Assembly: GCF_051304405.1 (NCBI RefSeq)
Contig: NZ_JBPPGG010000003.1
Coordinates: 186,001-250,000 of the forward strand
Direction of reading: 5' to 3'
Origin: Pedomonas sp051304405
Lineage (GTDB): Bacteria; Pseudomonadota; Alphaproteobacteria; Sphingomonadales; Sphingomonadaceae
DNA length: 64,000 nt
The position numbers and the translations under genes were made by a program. The notes below the pieces were generated by a model. The model did not search any database, was not told where the DNA came from, and was given only the letters and a program-made list of their open reading frames with translations. Positions 43,244-52,278 of the stretch are shown piece after piece; the first letter of the stretch is position 1; the number at the start of each line of letters is the position of its first letter.

Positions 43244-43275
43244 CAAAAAGCCGGAAACCCAGCGGATTTCCGGCT
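43244..43275 (-). terminator. Terminator after the GH43 gene
   Basis: A nine-bp stem (43249-43257 with 43267-43275) is followed on the minus strand by TTTTTGCG. It lies 27 bases past the GH43 stop at 43302. Confidence 0.8.
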
Positions 43276-43301
43276 CTCGCGATTTCATGCCGGCCGTGCG
43301 G

Positions 43302-44783
43302 TCAGCTGATGAGGAAGGTGGCCGCTGCCCGTTCGGCGTCGCTGGCGGGCGCTCCCACCTGAAGGCGGCCGTCCACCACGCGCAGATAGGCGTTGGCAAG
43401 CTCCACGGCGGCGAAGGAGACGCCGCTCGCCTCCGTCAGCCCGGCGGTGCGGCGGAAGCTGGCCTGCTCGGCGAACGTCGCCGTGCCGTCGTTCTCCGCA
43501 ATCACCACCTCGCCGGTTTCCAGGCGGCGCAGGAACCGGCCCGGCGCCGTCACCGGCTCGAGGGAGACGGTGCCCTCGCCGGCAAGGCCCGGCTTCTGGC
43601 GGAACTGGGTGTCCGGCAGCGGGCCCTCGCCCGCCAGCACCTTGCCGTCCTCGTGGCGCAGGTAGACGCCCGGCTGGCTCGCTGGCGTGAAGCGGTCCGG
43701 CACCTCGCCGTTGCCGACCGGAATGCCGAAGTCCGGCGTGCCGTCCGGCCGGTAGTAGAGGCGCTGCATACGGGTGTGGCGGTTGGGATCGTAGAGCGGG
43801 TCGCCCACGATGTCCTTGTAGTCGCGGCCGTGGTAGATCAGCACGTCGCGGCCCTGCTCGTCCACGGTGAAGCTGTTGTGGCCCGGCCCATACACTCCGG
43901 TCAGCTCGGAGGTGACGAACACCGGCTCCGGCGACTTGGTCCAGGACTCGGCCGACATCAGGTCCGCATCCTCGTCCGCCGTCAGCAGGCCGAGGCAGTA
44001 GCGCGAGTCGGTGGCGCTGGCGGAGTAGGTCAGGAACACCTTGCCGTTGCGCGCGAGGAAGGCCGGTGCCTCGGCCACCTTGAAGCCCTGGATTTCCCAC
44101 GGCAGCGTCGGCACGGTGAGGCGCACCGGCGCGGCACCCAGCGTGGTCGGCGTCTTCAGCGGCGCGAGGTAGAGGTTGCTGTTGGTGTCGATGCCCGGCT
44201 CGCGCTGCGCCCAGCAGATGTAGCGGACGCCGTTGTGCACGAACACGGTGGAGTCCAGGTTGAAGCTGTCCCAAGGGGTCTCAAGCTGACCCAGCACCGA
44301 CCACTCGCCCTTGAACACATCGCCCGAGGGGCCCTGCAGCACGTAGGTGCGGATTTCGAACACGTCGCCGGGGCGCTGACCCGCGTTGCCCGCCGCGAAG
44401 TACATGTACCAGCGGCCGTCGATCTCGTGCAGCTCCGGCGCCCAGATGTGGCCGCCCATCTTGCCTTCCGTCGGGCGGCGCCAGATCACCACCTCCTCGG
44501 CCGTGCTCAGCCCGGCGAGCGTGGGCGCACGGCGCAGGATGAGCCGGTCGTACTCCGGCACGGAGGCCGTCATGTAATAGTTGCCGTCGGTGTGGCGGAA
44601 GATCTGCGCGTCGGCGCGCTGCTTGACCAGCGGGTTCAGGGGCGCGAAGCCGCCCGCCGCAGACCCCTCGCCGGCCTTGTCGCCGGCAGATGTGGAAGAG
44701 CCCCGGCCGCCGCAGGCTGCCAGGGTTGTCGCGGCCGCAGCCGCCACAAAGGTCCGTCGTGACATTCGAAGTTTCGCAATCAT
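43302..44783 (-). CDS. GH43 glycosidase with AbfB-like domain, lipoprotein (493 aa)
   Basis: An exported glycosidase, probably releasing arabinofuranose or galactose from plant or algal glycans. The N-terminus MSRRTFVAAAAATTLAACGG is a lipoprotein signal (LAAC) with a twin-Arg-like start. A five-bladed propeller follows, with QIFRHTDGNYYMT and HIWAPELHEIDGRWYMYF (general acid region) typical of GH43. The last ~140 residues repeat YLRH/FLRR/YLRV strands like the beta-trefoil AbfB (CBM42) domain. GGGG lies before the ATG and an operator-like site is 52 bases upstream of the start. Linkage specificity is unknown. Confidence 0.85.
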   Translation of the reverse strand: MIAKLRMSRRTFVAAAAATTLAACGGRGSSTSAGDKAGEGSAAGGFAPLNPLVKQRADAQIFRHTDGNYYMTASVPEYDRLILRRAPTLAGLSTAEEVVIWRRPTEGKMGGHIWAPELHEIDGRWYMYFAAGNAGQRPGDVFEIRTYVLQGPSGDVFKGEWSVLGQLETPWDSFNLDSTVFVHNGVRYICWAQREPGIDTNSNLYLAPLKTPTTLGAAPVRLTVPTLPWEIQGFKVAEAPAFLARNGKVFLTYSASATDSRYCLGLLTADEDADLMSAESWTKSPEPVFVTSELTGVYGPGHNSFTVDEQGRDVLIYHGRDYKDIVGDPLYDPNRHTRMQRLYYRPDGTPDFGIPVGNGEVPDRFTPASQPGVYLRHEDGKVLAGEGPLPDTQFRQKPGLAGEGTVSLEPVTAPGRFLRRLETGEVVIAENDGTATFAEQASFRRTAGLTEASGVSFAAVELANAYLRVVDGRLQVGAPASDAERAAATFLIS

Positions 44784-44834
44784 GTACCGTCCCCTTTGCC
44801 GAGCACGCGGGCTGATCGCCCGGTCGTGTTATTT

Positions 44835-44844
44835 ACTCAGACAA
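44835..44844 (+). promoter_or_regulatory. ACTCAGACAA operator-like site before GH43
   Basis: An exact copy of the motif within an 18-base stretch (44833-44850) identical to 43130-43147, 52 bases upstream of the GH43 start. Confidence 0.6.
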
Positions 44845-44923
44845 TTACAGAGCCACTCCGGCAGTGCAAGCCGAAATTGCTCGGCCGCCCGAAGCGGCGG
44901 GGAGACAGGACTGCGAAGAAGGT

Positions 44924-44950
44924 GACCGGCCCGCACGAGGCGGGCCGGTC
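44924..44950 (-). terminator. Hairpin after the second TonB receptor
   Basis: An 11-bp perfect stem (44924-44934 with 44940-44950) has a five-base loop, 14 bases past the receptor stop. The T-tail is weak (CTTCTTC). Confidence 0.65.
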
Positions 44951-44963
44951 GATCAGGCCGTTC

Positions 44964-47921
44964 TTAGAACTCGGCGGTCAGACCGATGAAGATGGTCCGG
45001 CCGAGCGGATCGTAGACGCCCGGGTAGGTGTTGCCGTTGCCGAACGACGACAGCAGGTTCTGGGCGATGGCCGGCGGAGCCTTGTCGAACAGGTTGTTGA
45101 TACCTGCCCGCATCACCATGCCCTGCCACACCTCAACCGTGCCGCTCAGGTCAAAGTAGTTGTAGGCCTTGAGCTTGCGGTTGAACTCGTGCGGCGTGCC
45201 CTTCAGGTACTCGTTGTCCTGATTGACGGACAGCTTGGTGCCGCCGAAGTAGCGCCAGTTGAGCGACAGGGTCGCATTGGACCACGGCATCTCCCAGGTG
45301 GTGCGGAGATTGTGGCGCCAGTGCGGGGTCGGCTGGCCGCAGGTCGGGCCGAACAGGCCGGCGCAATCAAACGTGCCGAGGCCCGGCAGCTGCTTGGTGA
45401 CCGACTTGTCGAGGTAGGTGCCGACCAGGTCGATGTTCACGCGGCCCGCGTTCTTGAAGCCGACATCTTCCAGCTCGAAGCGGTAGTTGGCGCTCACGTC
45501 GATACCGGAGGTCTTGAGGTAGCCGGTGTTGAGCGTGGTGCCAATCACGTAGCCATCGGTGCCGAACAGCACGCCCGACTTCGGATCGCGGTGGAAGAGG
45601 CTGCAGAAGTACGGGTTGCCCGTCTCGACGCACTGGTTGATCGTCAGGTACGGATCAACCGAGCTGATGTAGCCGTCGACCTTGATGTTGTAGTAGTCGA
45701 GCGACAGCGACAGGTTCGGCACGAACGTCGGGGTCAGCACCACACCGAAGGTGTAGGTGTCGGCCTCTTCCGGCTTCAGCAGCGGGTTGCCGCCGCTCTG
45801 GGCGACGCACATCGCGGCCGGGCATTCCGGAATCTTGCCGTAGCGCTCCGGCGTGACGCCGGTCAGGCGGCACTGCTCCAGGCTGGCAACCGGCGAGGAA
45901 CCGGCGCACGGGTCGGTCGCCTGCACGTTGCCCAGGCCCTGCGACGCGAACAGCTCGTTGATGTTCGGGGCGCGGATGGCGTGGTTGTAGCTGGCGCGGA
46001 AGCGCACGTCACGCGACGGCGCGTAGTCCAGTTCGCCCTTGTAGGTGGACGCGCTGTACTTGGTGACCGTGCCGGTCTGGCTGTCGTTGGTGTACTCCGA
46101 GTAACGGAAACCGCCGTTGATGCTCAGCGAGCGGGCGAACGGCATGTTCTCGAGGATCGGCAGGCCGATTTCGGCGTAGAACTCGTTGACCTTGATCTCG
46201 CCCTGCGACTCCAGGGTGCCCTTGGCCTGAGCCAGGGCGTCCGCCTCGAAACGGAGGGTTTCGCGGCGGTGTTCGAAGCCGATCGCGAAGCCGACGCCGT
46301 TGGAGGCCCACGGGCTGATCAGGCCGTAGTTGCCCAGATCGCCGCTGATCGTCGCGTTGGCGACGGTCATCTTCTGCACGCCGTGGGTGAAGGTCGGCGC
46401 GTAGATGTAGTTCAGAGCCTCGGCGGTGGTCCGGTTGTAGCCGAACAGGTCGAGCGGCACGCACTTGGGGTCGGTGCCGTTGACGACCGACATACAGGTC
46501 GGCACGCCGTCAACGTCGACCACGAGCAGGGCGTTGCGCGCCTTGGCCGGGTCGATGTCGTTCTTGTAGCTCTCGTCGAAGATCACGGTCGTGTGGACGA
46601 CGCCGACATCGTAGGAGATGCTGTCGGTGATGTCGCCGCGCACGCCGCCGGTGAAGCGGTAGTTGGTGTGGCGCAGCGAGTCACGACGCGGCGCGGCACC
46701 CTCGCCGTCCGGACGGAAGCCGACGAACACGCTGCGGACGTCATCCGTACCGGCAGCGGCGCCGCAGAGCAGGTTGGCCTGCTGCGAGCTCATCAGCGGG
46801 TTGTTGCAGTTGATGGCGTAGTTGTCGCCCTGCCACAGACCCGAGTAGGCCGCCTGCGACCAGGTGTGGTCGTCCATGAACATGAAGCTGCCGTACAGCT
46901 CGGTCGACGGCGTCAGTTCATAGTGAGCGAACGCACCGGCGGTGTAGCGGACGTCCGAACGCTGGATGTAGTTTTCCGGCGCGTAGTTGAACAGGAACGA
47001 GCTGTCGTACGGAACCCAGGTCTTGTCGCCCGACTTCACGTTGTTCCAGGTAACAGCGCCGCCGGTGATCGGGTCATCCAGAACGGTGATGAGACCCCAC
47101 GGGTTGTTGCTCGAACCACCGCACGCCACGGTCTCGCGGTTGGCACCGGCCGGATCAAGGGCGCAGGCCGAGTAGTCGCGGGACTTCTGGAGCACCGGGC
47201 GAACCTTGCGGTAGCCGGCGTACATGGTGACGTTGCCCTTGCCGTCGGCGAAGTTGGTGCCGGCAGCGATCGAGATGTCGTACTTGCTGCCGTCGGTCAC
47301 CGAGCCCGGGGCGGTCTCGTAACCGTGCGAACGCACCAGGTTCCGCAGGAACTTGTTGTCGTTCTCGTGCTGGTGGAAGCTGTACTGGGCGTCGACGCGG
47401 ATGCCGTCCAGCTTCTTGCGGGTGATGAAGTTCACGACGCCCGAGATGGCGTCCGAACCGTAAACCGCGGACGCGCCGCCGGTCACGACGTCGATGCGCT
47501 CAACCAGGCTGGCCGGAATGAAGTTCACGTCCATCGCCTGGGCCGGCATCACGCGCTGACCGTCGAGGAGGACGAGCACGCGGTTGGAGCCGAGGTCGCG
47601 CAGGTTGATCTGGGCGGTACCGTCAGCGCCGTTCGACACGTTCTCGTTGGCGTCCGGCGTGAACTGCGGCATGCGGTTCAGCACGGACTCGACGCCGGTC
47701 GCGCCCTGGTACTTGATCTCCGCGTCGTTGACCACGGTGAGCGGGCTGTTGCTCTCCAGATTCGGACGACGGATGCGCGTACCCGTCACCACGATCTGAT
47801 CCATGGAGATCGCGGCATCATCCCCCACCTGCGCCATTGCAGCGGGAATCGCCAGCGGCGCGACGACCGCCACCAGCGCGCTGCCAGCCAGGCAGCGTAG
47901 ACGAATAGAGCTTTTTTTCAT
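44964..47921 (-). CDS. Large TonB-dependent receptor (985 aa)
   Basis: An outer-membrane receptor, probably importing oligosaccharides. Signal peptide KKSSIRLRCLAGSALVAVV ends at AMAQ; the TonB-box/plug region follows with MDQIVVTGTRIRRPNLESNSPL, VLVLLDGQRV, RIDVVTGGASAVYGSDAISG and GVVNFITRK. Later barrel strands have GYLKTSGIDVSANYRFEL and a C-terminal aromatic (GLTAEF). At 985 aa it is longer than iron receptors, as in carbohydrate receptors of Caulobacter and sphingomonads. GGAGG sits before the ATG at 47921 (chosen over an upstream frame start at 47981), and an operator-like site is 51 bases upstream. Confidence 0.93.
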   Translation of the reverse strand: MKKSSIRLRCLAGSALVAVVAPLAIPAAMAQVGDDAAISMDQIVVTGTRIRRPNLESNSPLTVVNDAEIKYQGATGVESVLNRMPQFTPDANENVSNGADGTAQINLRDLGSNRVLVLLDGQRVMPAQAMDVNFIPASLVERIDVVTGGASAVYGSDAISGVVNFITRKKLDGIRVDAQYSFHQHENDNKFLRNLVRSHGYETAPGSVTDGSKYDISIAAGTNFADGKGNVTMYAGYRKVRPVLQKSRDYSACALDPAGANRETVACGGSSNNPWGLITVLDDPITGGAVTWNNVKSGDKTWVPYDSSFLFNYAPENYIQRSDVRYTAGAFAHYELTPSTELYGSFMFMDDHTWSQAAYSGLWQGDNYAINCNNPLMSSQQANLLCGAAAGTDDVRSVFVGFRPDGEGAAPRRDSLRHTNYRFTGGVRGDITDSISYDVGVVHTTVIFDESYKNDIDPAKARNALLVVDVDGVPTCMSVVNGTDPKCVPLDLFGYNRTTAEALNYIYAPTFTHGVQKMTVANATISGDLGNYGLISPWASNGVGFAIGFEHRRETLRFEADALAQAKGTLESQGEIKVNEFYAEIGLPILENMPFARSLSINGGFRYSEYTNDSQTGTVTKYSASTYKGELDYAPSRDVRFRASYNHAIRAPNINELFASQGLGNVQATDPCAGSSPVASLEQCRLTGVTPERYGKIPECPAAMCVAQSGGNPLLKPEEADTYTFGVVLTPTFVPNLSLSLDYYNIKVDGYISSVDPYLTINQCVETGNPYFCSLFHRDPKSGVLFGTDGYVIGTTLNTGYLKTSGIDVSANYRFELEDVGFKNAGRVNIDLVGTYLDKSVTKQLPGLGTFDCAGLFGPTCGQPTPHWRHNLRTTWEMPWSNATLSLNWRYFGGTKLSVNQDNEYLKGTPHEFNRKLKAYNYFDLSGTVEVWQGMVMRAGINNLFDKAPPAIAQNLLSSFGNGNTYPGVYDPLGRTIFIGLTAEF

Positions 47922-47971
47922 GATTCCTCCCTGACTCGCGTGCGTGTACGCGAATGGCTCCCCATAGAACA

Positions 47972-47981
47972 AATCAGACAA
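47972..47981 (+). promoter_or_regulatory. AATCAGACAA operator-like site before the TonB receptor
   Basis: A nine-of-ten match to the shared motif, 51 bases upstream of the receptor start, within an AT-rich stretch (47970-48010). Confidence 0.5.
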
Positions 47982-48326
47982 TATGTTCCAGATAAATTAT
48001 ACGGTTTTTGATCCAAGCGCCTCTGGAGCGGTCAGAGTGAGGCTTGTCTGCCACAGTTGGCGGCAATTTCCGGCAAAAAATGGTGTGTCGCGGCCACACG
48101 GCAGGCCGCCTGGCCCGGCTTCCCGGGGGTTTTGGGCCGGAGTGATTCTTAATTAATCAGAGTATAATAGGCCTATATTAGTCCTGAAGGACGGCAGGCG
48201 GACGAGGCGCCGGAGCCAGCCTCCCTGGCCCCGTGCGGGGGATAGACTGCCGGGCGCGACCGATCAAGCGTCAGTCGGCCCGGCAGCCCTCCAGGGGCAA
48301 ATAAAAATTGTGGCCGACCCTCCGCC
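47982..48326. other. Intergenic region upstream of the TonB receptor with AT-rich island
   Basis: No gene is seen. An AT-rich stretch at 48141-48181 contains ATCAGAG and a ten-bp palindrome ATAGGCCTAT (48167-48176), standing out in GC-rich surroundings. Arms TGCCGGGC and GCCCGGCA at 48248-48255 and 48278-48285 could be a weak terminator for the gene ending at 48327. Confidence 0.55.
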
Positions 48327-51098
48327 TCAGTTGGCCGCCTCCGCCGCAACCGGCGTCAGCTCGACAACCGTCGGCCTGGTCGACAGGTCATAGACATAGC
48401 TGCCCCGCACCTCCGCGTCGTAGCTCGCCGGCCGGTAGGCAGGCTTGCCCGCCACCGTCGTCTGCACGTTGAGGTAGGCCTTGGGGGCGTGGCGAGTCGC
48501 CGAATCGAGGAACACGCGCACCCGCCCGCTGGCGGCGTCATACTCCGCCCGCTGGAACTTGCCCGCATCCAGCGTCAGCCACAGCCCCGCCGGCGCGATG
48601 AACAGGCGATTGCGGAAGCTGTCCTTCGGCGTGATGGCAACCGTCGCGCCGCTCTGGTCAACGAGGCCGCCATAGCCCAGCCAGCCGAAGGTGGCATCCT
48701 TCACCAGATAGGCGGCGGTCGTATAGGCATGGGCGAAAAAGCTGGTGCCGTAGTCGCCGGTGTAGGGGTCGAACTTCAGCAGGTCCGGATTGGCGTGGAA
48801 GGCCGCCGAGCCGAAGCCCTTCTGGTCGATGTTGGTGATCGAGCCGAGGAGGCCGCCGTAGGCGACCCGCAGGAGATAGGTGTCCTCCGGGTTGCGGCGG
48901 AAGGCGTCGAACAGCGGAATCGCGTTGTTGGACGAGCCATAGTGATGGAGCTGGCGCTCGATCTGCCGGATCTTGCCGCCGTAGAGGAAGTCCCAGTACC
49001 GGCGCGCGTTGCCATTGTACCCCCAGTGCGGGATCGTCGGATCATAGCCGAGGATGACCTCCCGGGTCTGCTCCGCCTTCTCGTCGTGGCCGAAGTAGCG
49101 CATCCAGGCATAGACTTCCGGCTGGCCGGTCGAATCCCACGGCATCTCGCTGCCGAAGGGATAGGCGTCCTCGGCCCAGTGCTGGGCGCGCCCGCGCATC
49201 ACCGCCTCCAGCGCCCGCGCTTCCGCGTTGAATCCCTCGCGCTTCAGGTCATTGAGGATGTCGATGTAGACGTCGCCCTCCATCTGCCCGAACTTGGAAT
49301 AGTACGGGTCGTGACGGACCATGGCGATGGAGGTCTCGTAGGCGCGGTTCAGGTACCAGCGCCAGTCGTGCGCCTTCACCAGCCCCTCGTGGTAACGGGC
49401 CAGGCGATAGAGCACCCACTGGGCGGCCGCCACGTGCACATAGTTGAACGAGCGCGCGAACGAATGGGACTTCTTCTTGTCCCAGGACGCCCAGGTGCTC
49501 CAGTCGATGTTCGGGTCGTACGGGAAATCCGGCAGAGCCTCGCGGTCGTGGAAGAACAGGCTCTTGCGGACACCGAAGGCCTCCGGGCCCTGGTTGGCCT
49601 GCAGGTGGCCGTCGAGGGTTTCGGTGACGAAGCGCTCGAACTTGGCGACCTCGCCTTCCTCCGGCGCGCCCAGCTGCTTCATGATGGCCGCAAGCCATGC
49701 GCCGGCGCCGCCCTCGTCGCTGAGCCCTGCGATCCAGACGCGCCCGTCCTGCAACACCAGGTCGCCGGTCTCGTCGTCGTAGCTCAGGATCGAGGGGCCG
49801 CGCTTGAACGGATCATTCGGATCGTCGAACCACTGCCGGGTGGTGAGGAAGCGGCCCATGTCGGCCACCGCCTCCGCCGTCGGCTTGGTGACGAAATAGT
49901 GCACCGACTGCACCGAGTTGTCGGCATAGGTGATATCGAGGCGCGCCCGGCCCCAGCTGCGGCCTTCCACCTTGTAGCGGGCCCAGCCCTTGACCGCGCC
50001 GGACCGGGTGACCTTCAGCGAACCGGCGGGGTAGGCCGAGACGGATTTCACCTTCTGCGGCGCCTTCAGGAACAGATCGGCCGGCATGTCCATCGGCACC
50101 ACATAGCCGGGGATGCCCACCGCAACCGGGCGGTCATTGGCCGCGAGGGTCTGCTCGATGTCGCGGATGGCGGGCGACAGCGCGAAGCGGACGCCGATCT
50201 CCCGCGTCTCGCCCGGGGCCAGCTGCAGGCTGGTCGGCGGGTTCCACTGCTCGGCCCCGGCCCACTCCTTCTCGGCAAAGCCCTTGCTCGCCACCATCCA
50301 GTCGTAGAAGCCCTCGAAGGTCTGCCCGCGCCTGGTGCCGTCATGGAACAGCTTCGGGCGGCCGGTCTCGTCCCGCTCGTCGAGAATCGGCTTGTAGGCC
50401 TCGAAGGGGGTGCCCTTCTCCGGCAGCACCAGCAGGGTCGGGCCCTTCCCGTTCAGGCGGGTGACCTGAATGTAGCCGGCGTCGCGGCCGATGTAGGGAT
50501 CGGCGAAGCTCGCCTGCTCATGCGCCTCTTCAAGCGAGCGGCCGGAGAGGATGTTGTCGAACACCATCGCCAGCCCCAGGCCGCCGATCTCTACCGCGCG
50601 GCCGGTCGGGTTGGAAATGCGGAACCGCAGCACCAGCTGGCCCTTGTCCGCAACCCAGCGGCGCTCGATCCTGAGGGGCATGTCGCCGGGCAGCGCCGGG
50701 GTGAGGTCGGCCGCCGCCAGCACCGCACCGCCCGCCGCCAGCGGCGCGACCGGTCGGCGCTGATGGGCGGTCGAGAAGTCCCGCCAGGCGTCCTCCCCGG
50801 CAAAGCGCAGGCGCAGGTCGATGTCGCCGATGTGATAGAAGCCGTCGCCCTGCCGCTCCGCCAGCCGGCCCGACGGCACGAAGTCAAATCCCGCGGCGCT
50901 CCTGGGGGACAGGGAGACCAGCGTGTGGGAGGACCGGTCGAGCACCAGATCGAAATCCTGCGTGCTCAGGCGAAGCTGGCTGTCGGCCGCGCTCACCTCT
51001 TGCCCGGCGGAGGCTGCCATCACAGGCATGGCCCCACCCATGGCCGCCGCAACCAGAACGGCCGCAATGCCGGTGCGTACCCAATGCGTGTGCTTCAT
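48327..51098 (-). CDS. Exported protein, DUF5695-like, probable glycan-active enzyme (923 aa)
   Basis: A large exported protein of unknown reaction. A signal peptide (HWVRTGIAAVLVAAAMGG, then VMAASA) is followed by an N-terminal beta-rich domain of about 300 residues and a C-terminal helical-repeat domain with WALYRLARYHEG-like segments, DWRWYLNRAYET and DPYYSKFGQMEGDVYID, suggesting an (alpha/alpha)6 barrel. It resembles the DUF5695 family as I recall it. Location in a sugar island with GH43 and a TonB receptor makes glycosidase or lyase activity likely, but catalytic residues cannot be named. It is divergent from dgoK, with a shared operator-like site between them and a nine-bp hairpin in its leader (51121-51147). 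Confidence 0.75.
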   Translation of the reverse strand: MKHTHWVRTGIAAVLVAAAMGGAMPVMAASAGQEVSAADSQLRLSTQDFDLVLDRSSHTLVSLSPRSAAGFDFVPSGRLAERQGDGFYHIGDIDLRLRFAGEDAWRDFSTAHQRRPVAPLAAGGAVLAAADLTPALPGDMPLRIERRWVADKGQLVLRFRISNPTGRAVEIGGLGLAMVFDNILSGRSLEEAHEQASFADPYIGRDAGYIQVTRLNGKGPTLLVLPEKGTPFEAYKPILDERDETGRPKLFHDGTRRGQTFEGFYDWMVASKGFAEKEWAGAEQWNPPTSLQLAPGETREIGVRFALSPAIRDIEQTLAANDRPVAVGIPGYVVPMDMPADLFLKAPQKVKSVSAYPAGSLKVTRSGAVKGWARYKVEGRSWGRARLDITYADNSVQSVHYFVTKPTAEAVADMGRFLTTRQWFDDPNDPFKRGPSILSYDDETGDLVLQDGRVWIAGLSDEGGAGAWLAAIMKQLGAPEEGEVAKFERFVTETLDGHLQANQGPEAFGVRKSLFFHDREALPDFPYDPNIDWSTWASWDKKKSHSFARSFNYVHVAAAQWVLYRLARYHEGLVKAHDWRWYLNRAYETSIAMVRHDPYYSKFGQMEGDVYIDILNDLKREGFNAEARALEAVMRGRAQHWAEDAYPFGSEMPWDSTGQPEVYAWMRYFGHDEKAEQTREVILGYDPTIPHWGYNGNARRYWDFLYGGKIRQIERQLHHYGSSNNAIPLFDAFRRNPEDTYLLRVAYGGLLGSITNIDQKGFGSAAFHANPDLLKFDPYTGDYGTSFFAHAYTTAAYLVKDATFGWLGYGGLVDQSGATVAITPKDSFRNRLFIAPAGLWLTLDAGKFQRAEYDAASGRVRVFLDSATRHAPKAYLNVQTTVAGKPAYRPASYDAEVRGSYVYDLSTRPTVVELTPVAAEAAN

Positions 51099-51120
51099 GC
51101 TGACCCCCCCTATGCAAAAT

Positions 51121-51147
51121 CAGACCGGCTTTGGCAGGGCCGGTCTG
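51121..51147 (-). promoter_or_regulatory. Leader hairpin before the DUF5695-like gene
   Basis: Nine-bp perfect arms (51121-51129 and 51139-51147) enclose a nine-base loop, 23 bases upstream of the start codon at 51098. It could be a second operator (CAGACCGG recalls the shared motif) or a leader structure. Confidence 0.45.
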
Positions 51148-51160
51148 TATCCAAACTCAT

Positions 51161-51170
51161 TTGTCTGAGT
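51161..51170 (-). promoter_or_regulatory. ACTCAGACAA operator-like site between the DUF5695-like gene and dgoK
   Basis: An exact copy in minus orientation, 63 bases before the DUF5695-like gene and 161 before dgoK. On the plus strand TTGTCT is followed 17 bases later by CATTAT, a promoter-like arrangement toward dgoK. Confidence 0.6.
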
Positions 51171-51330
51171 GTATACTGTATTACATTATGGTCAACCCAC
51201 TCTCGCCGCTTCGGGGATTCGCCCCGGGCAGGGCCGCAAATCGGTCCTTGTCCGGCGCCGGACAGTGGTTCTAAACCGCACCCCGGACATGAAATCCCGT
51301 TTGCCGCCCACCTGCAAGAGAGACGATATC

Positions 51331-52242
51331 GTGAGCACGCCTGCCTTCATCGCCGGGGACTGGGGCACCACCCACGCCCGCCTGTGGTTATGCGCGGCCG
51401 ACGGCAGCATCTGTGAGGCCCGCAGCGCGCCCGGCGTCAGCCAGCTGGAGGGGCCGGAGGCGGTGGCGGCGGCTTTCGCGGCGGCGGTTGAAGGGTGGAG
51501 CCCGGCCCTGCCGGCCGTGCTGTGCGGCATGGTCGGCTCGACCATCGGCTGGGTGGATGCGGGCTATCAGGACTGCCCCTGCCCGCTGGAGCGCATCGGC
51601 GGCAAGGCCGTGCGCCTTGAGGCGCAGGGCCGCGCGGTCGCCATTCTCCCGGGCCTGCGCGTCCGCAACGGCTTTGGCCTCACCGATGTGATGCGGGGCG
51701 AAGAGACCCAGGTGTTCGGCGCGGCCGCCCTCACCGGCGAGCACCGCTTCGTCGCCGCCCTGCCCGGCACGCACAACAAATGGGTGGTGGTGGACGATGG
51801 CGTCGTCACCAACTTTCACACGGCCCTGACCGGCGAGCTGTACCAGGCGATCTCCCGCCACACCGTGCTGCTGGGCGGCGACCCGGCCCCGGTGACGCCG
51901 GGGCCCGCCTTCGATGCCGGCATCGAAGCCGTGCGCCGCAACCCGGATGCGGGGGTCGAATCCCTCGTCTTTTCCGTGCGCGCACGGCAGGTGACAGGCG
52001 ATCTGCCGAAAGCGGAGGCCGCCAGCTACCTGAGCGGCCTGTTGATCGGGGCGGACATCCGCAGCGCCCTCGGCGCGCTCGGCCCGGAGCGCGAGAACGT
52101 CCCCATCCGCCTCATTTGCGCGGAGCCGCTGGCGGTGCTCTATGGCCGGGGCCTTGCCGCTTTCGGCCTTGAGGCCCAGGCCCTCTCCGGGGCGGAGACG
52201 GTCCGCGCCGGGTTGCACGCCGCCTTCCGCGCCCTCGCGTGA
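51331..52242 (+). CDS. dgoK: 2-dehydro-3-deoxygalactonokinase
   Basis: DgoK, 303 aa, phosphorylating 2-keto-3-deoxygalactonate at O6 with ATP in the De Ley-Doudoroff pathway. The N-terminal phosphate-binding segment is AGDWGTTHARLWL; GVSQLEG, VMRGEETQVFGA and LPGTHNKWVVVDDG are typical, and the C-terminus has ICAEPLAVLYGRGLAAFG. The start is a GTG at 51331, which puts the family N-terminus in place and has AAGAGAG eight bases upstream; an ATG at 51289 would add 14 non-family residues. It is convergent with dgoA. Confidence 0.92.
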   Translation: MSTPAFIAGDWGTTHARLWLCAADGSICEARSAPGVSQLEGPEAVAAAFAAAVEGWSPALPAVLCGMVGSTIGWVDAGYQDCPCPLERIGGKAVRLEAQGRAVAILPGLRVRNGFGLTDVMRGEETQVFGAAALTGEHRFVAALPGTHNKWVVVDDGVVTNFHTALTGELYQAISRHTVLLGGDPAPVTPGPAFDAGIEAVRRNPDAGVESLVFSVRARQVTGDLPKAEAASYLSGLLIGADIRSALGALGPERENVPIRLICAEPLAVLYGRGLAAFGLEAQALSGAETVRAGLHAAFRALA

Positions 52243-52278
52243 CAGCGCCGCCCGGGCAGCGCTGCTGTCCGCCCCGTG

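Noticed and set aside
44833..44850. The shared ACTCAGACAA motif as a -35 promoter box
   Set aside because: TTGTCT in the reverse orientation would need a -10 element at a fixed distance; only the copy at 51161 shows one, so an operator explains the set better.
44796..47900. A 1034-codon plus-strand frame opposite the TonB receptor
   Set aside because: The opposite strand encodes a recognisable TonB receptor with signal peptide; the antisense translation is repetitive Val/Ala/Arg text with no motif.
48489..51416. A 975-codon plus-strand frame opposite the DUF5695-like gene
   Set aside because: No ribosome site or domain; the minus strand has a signal peptide and coherent fold.
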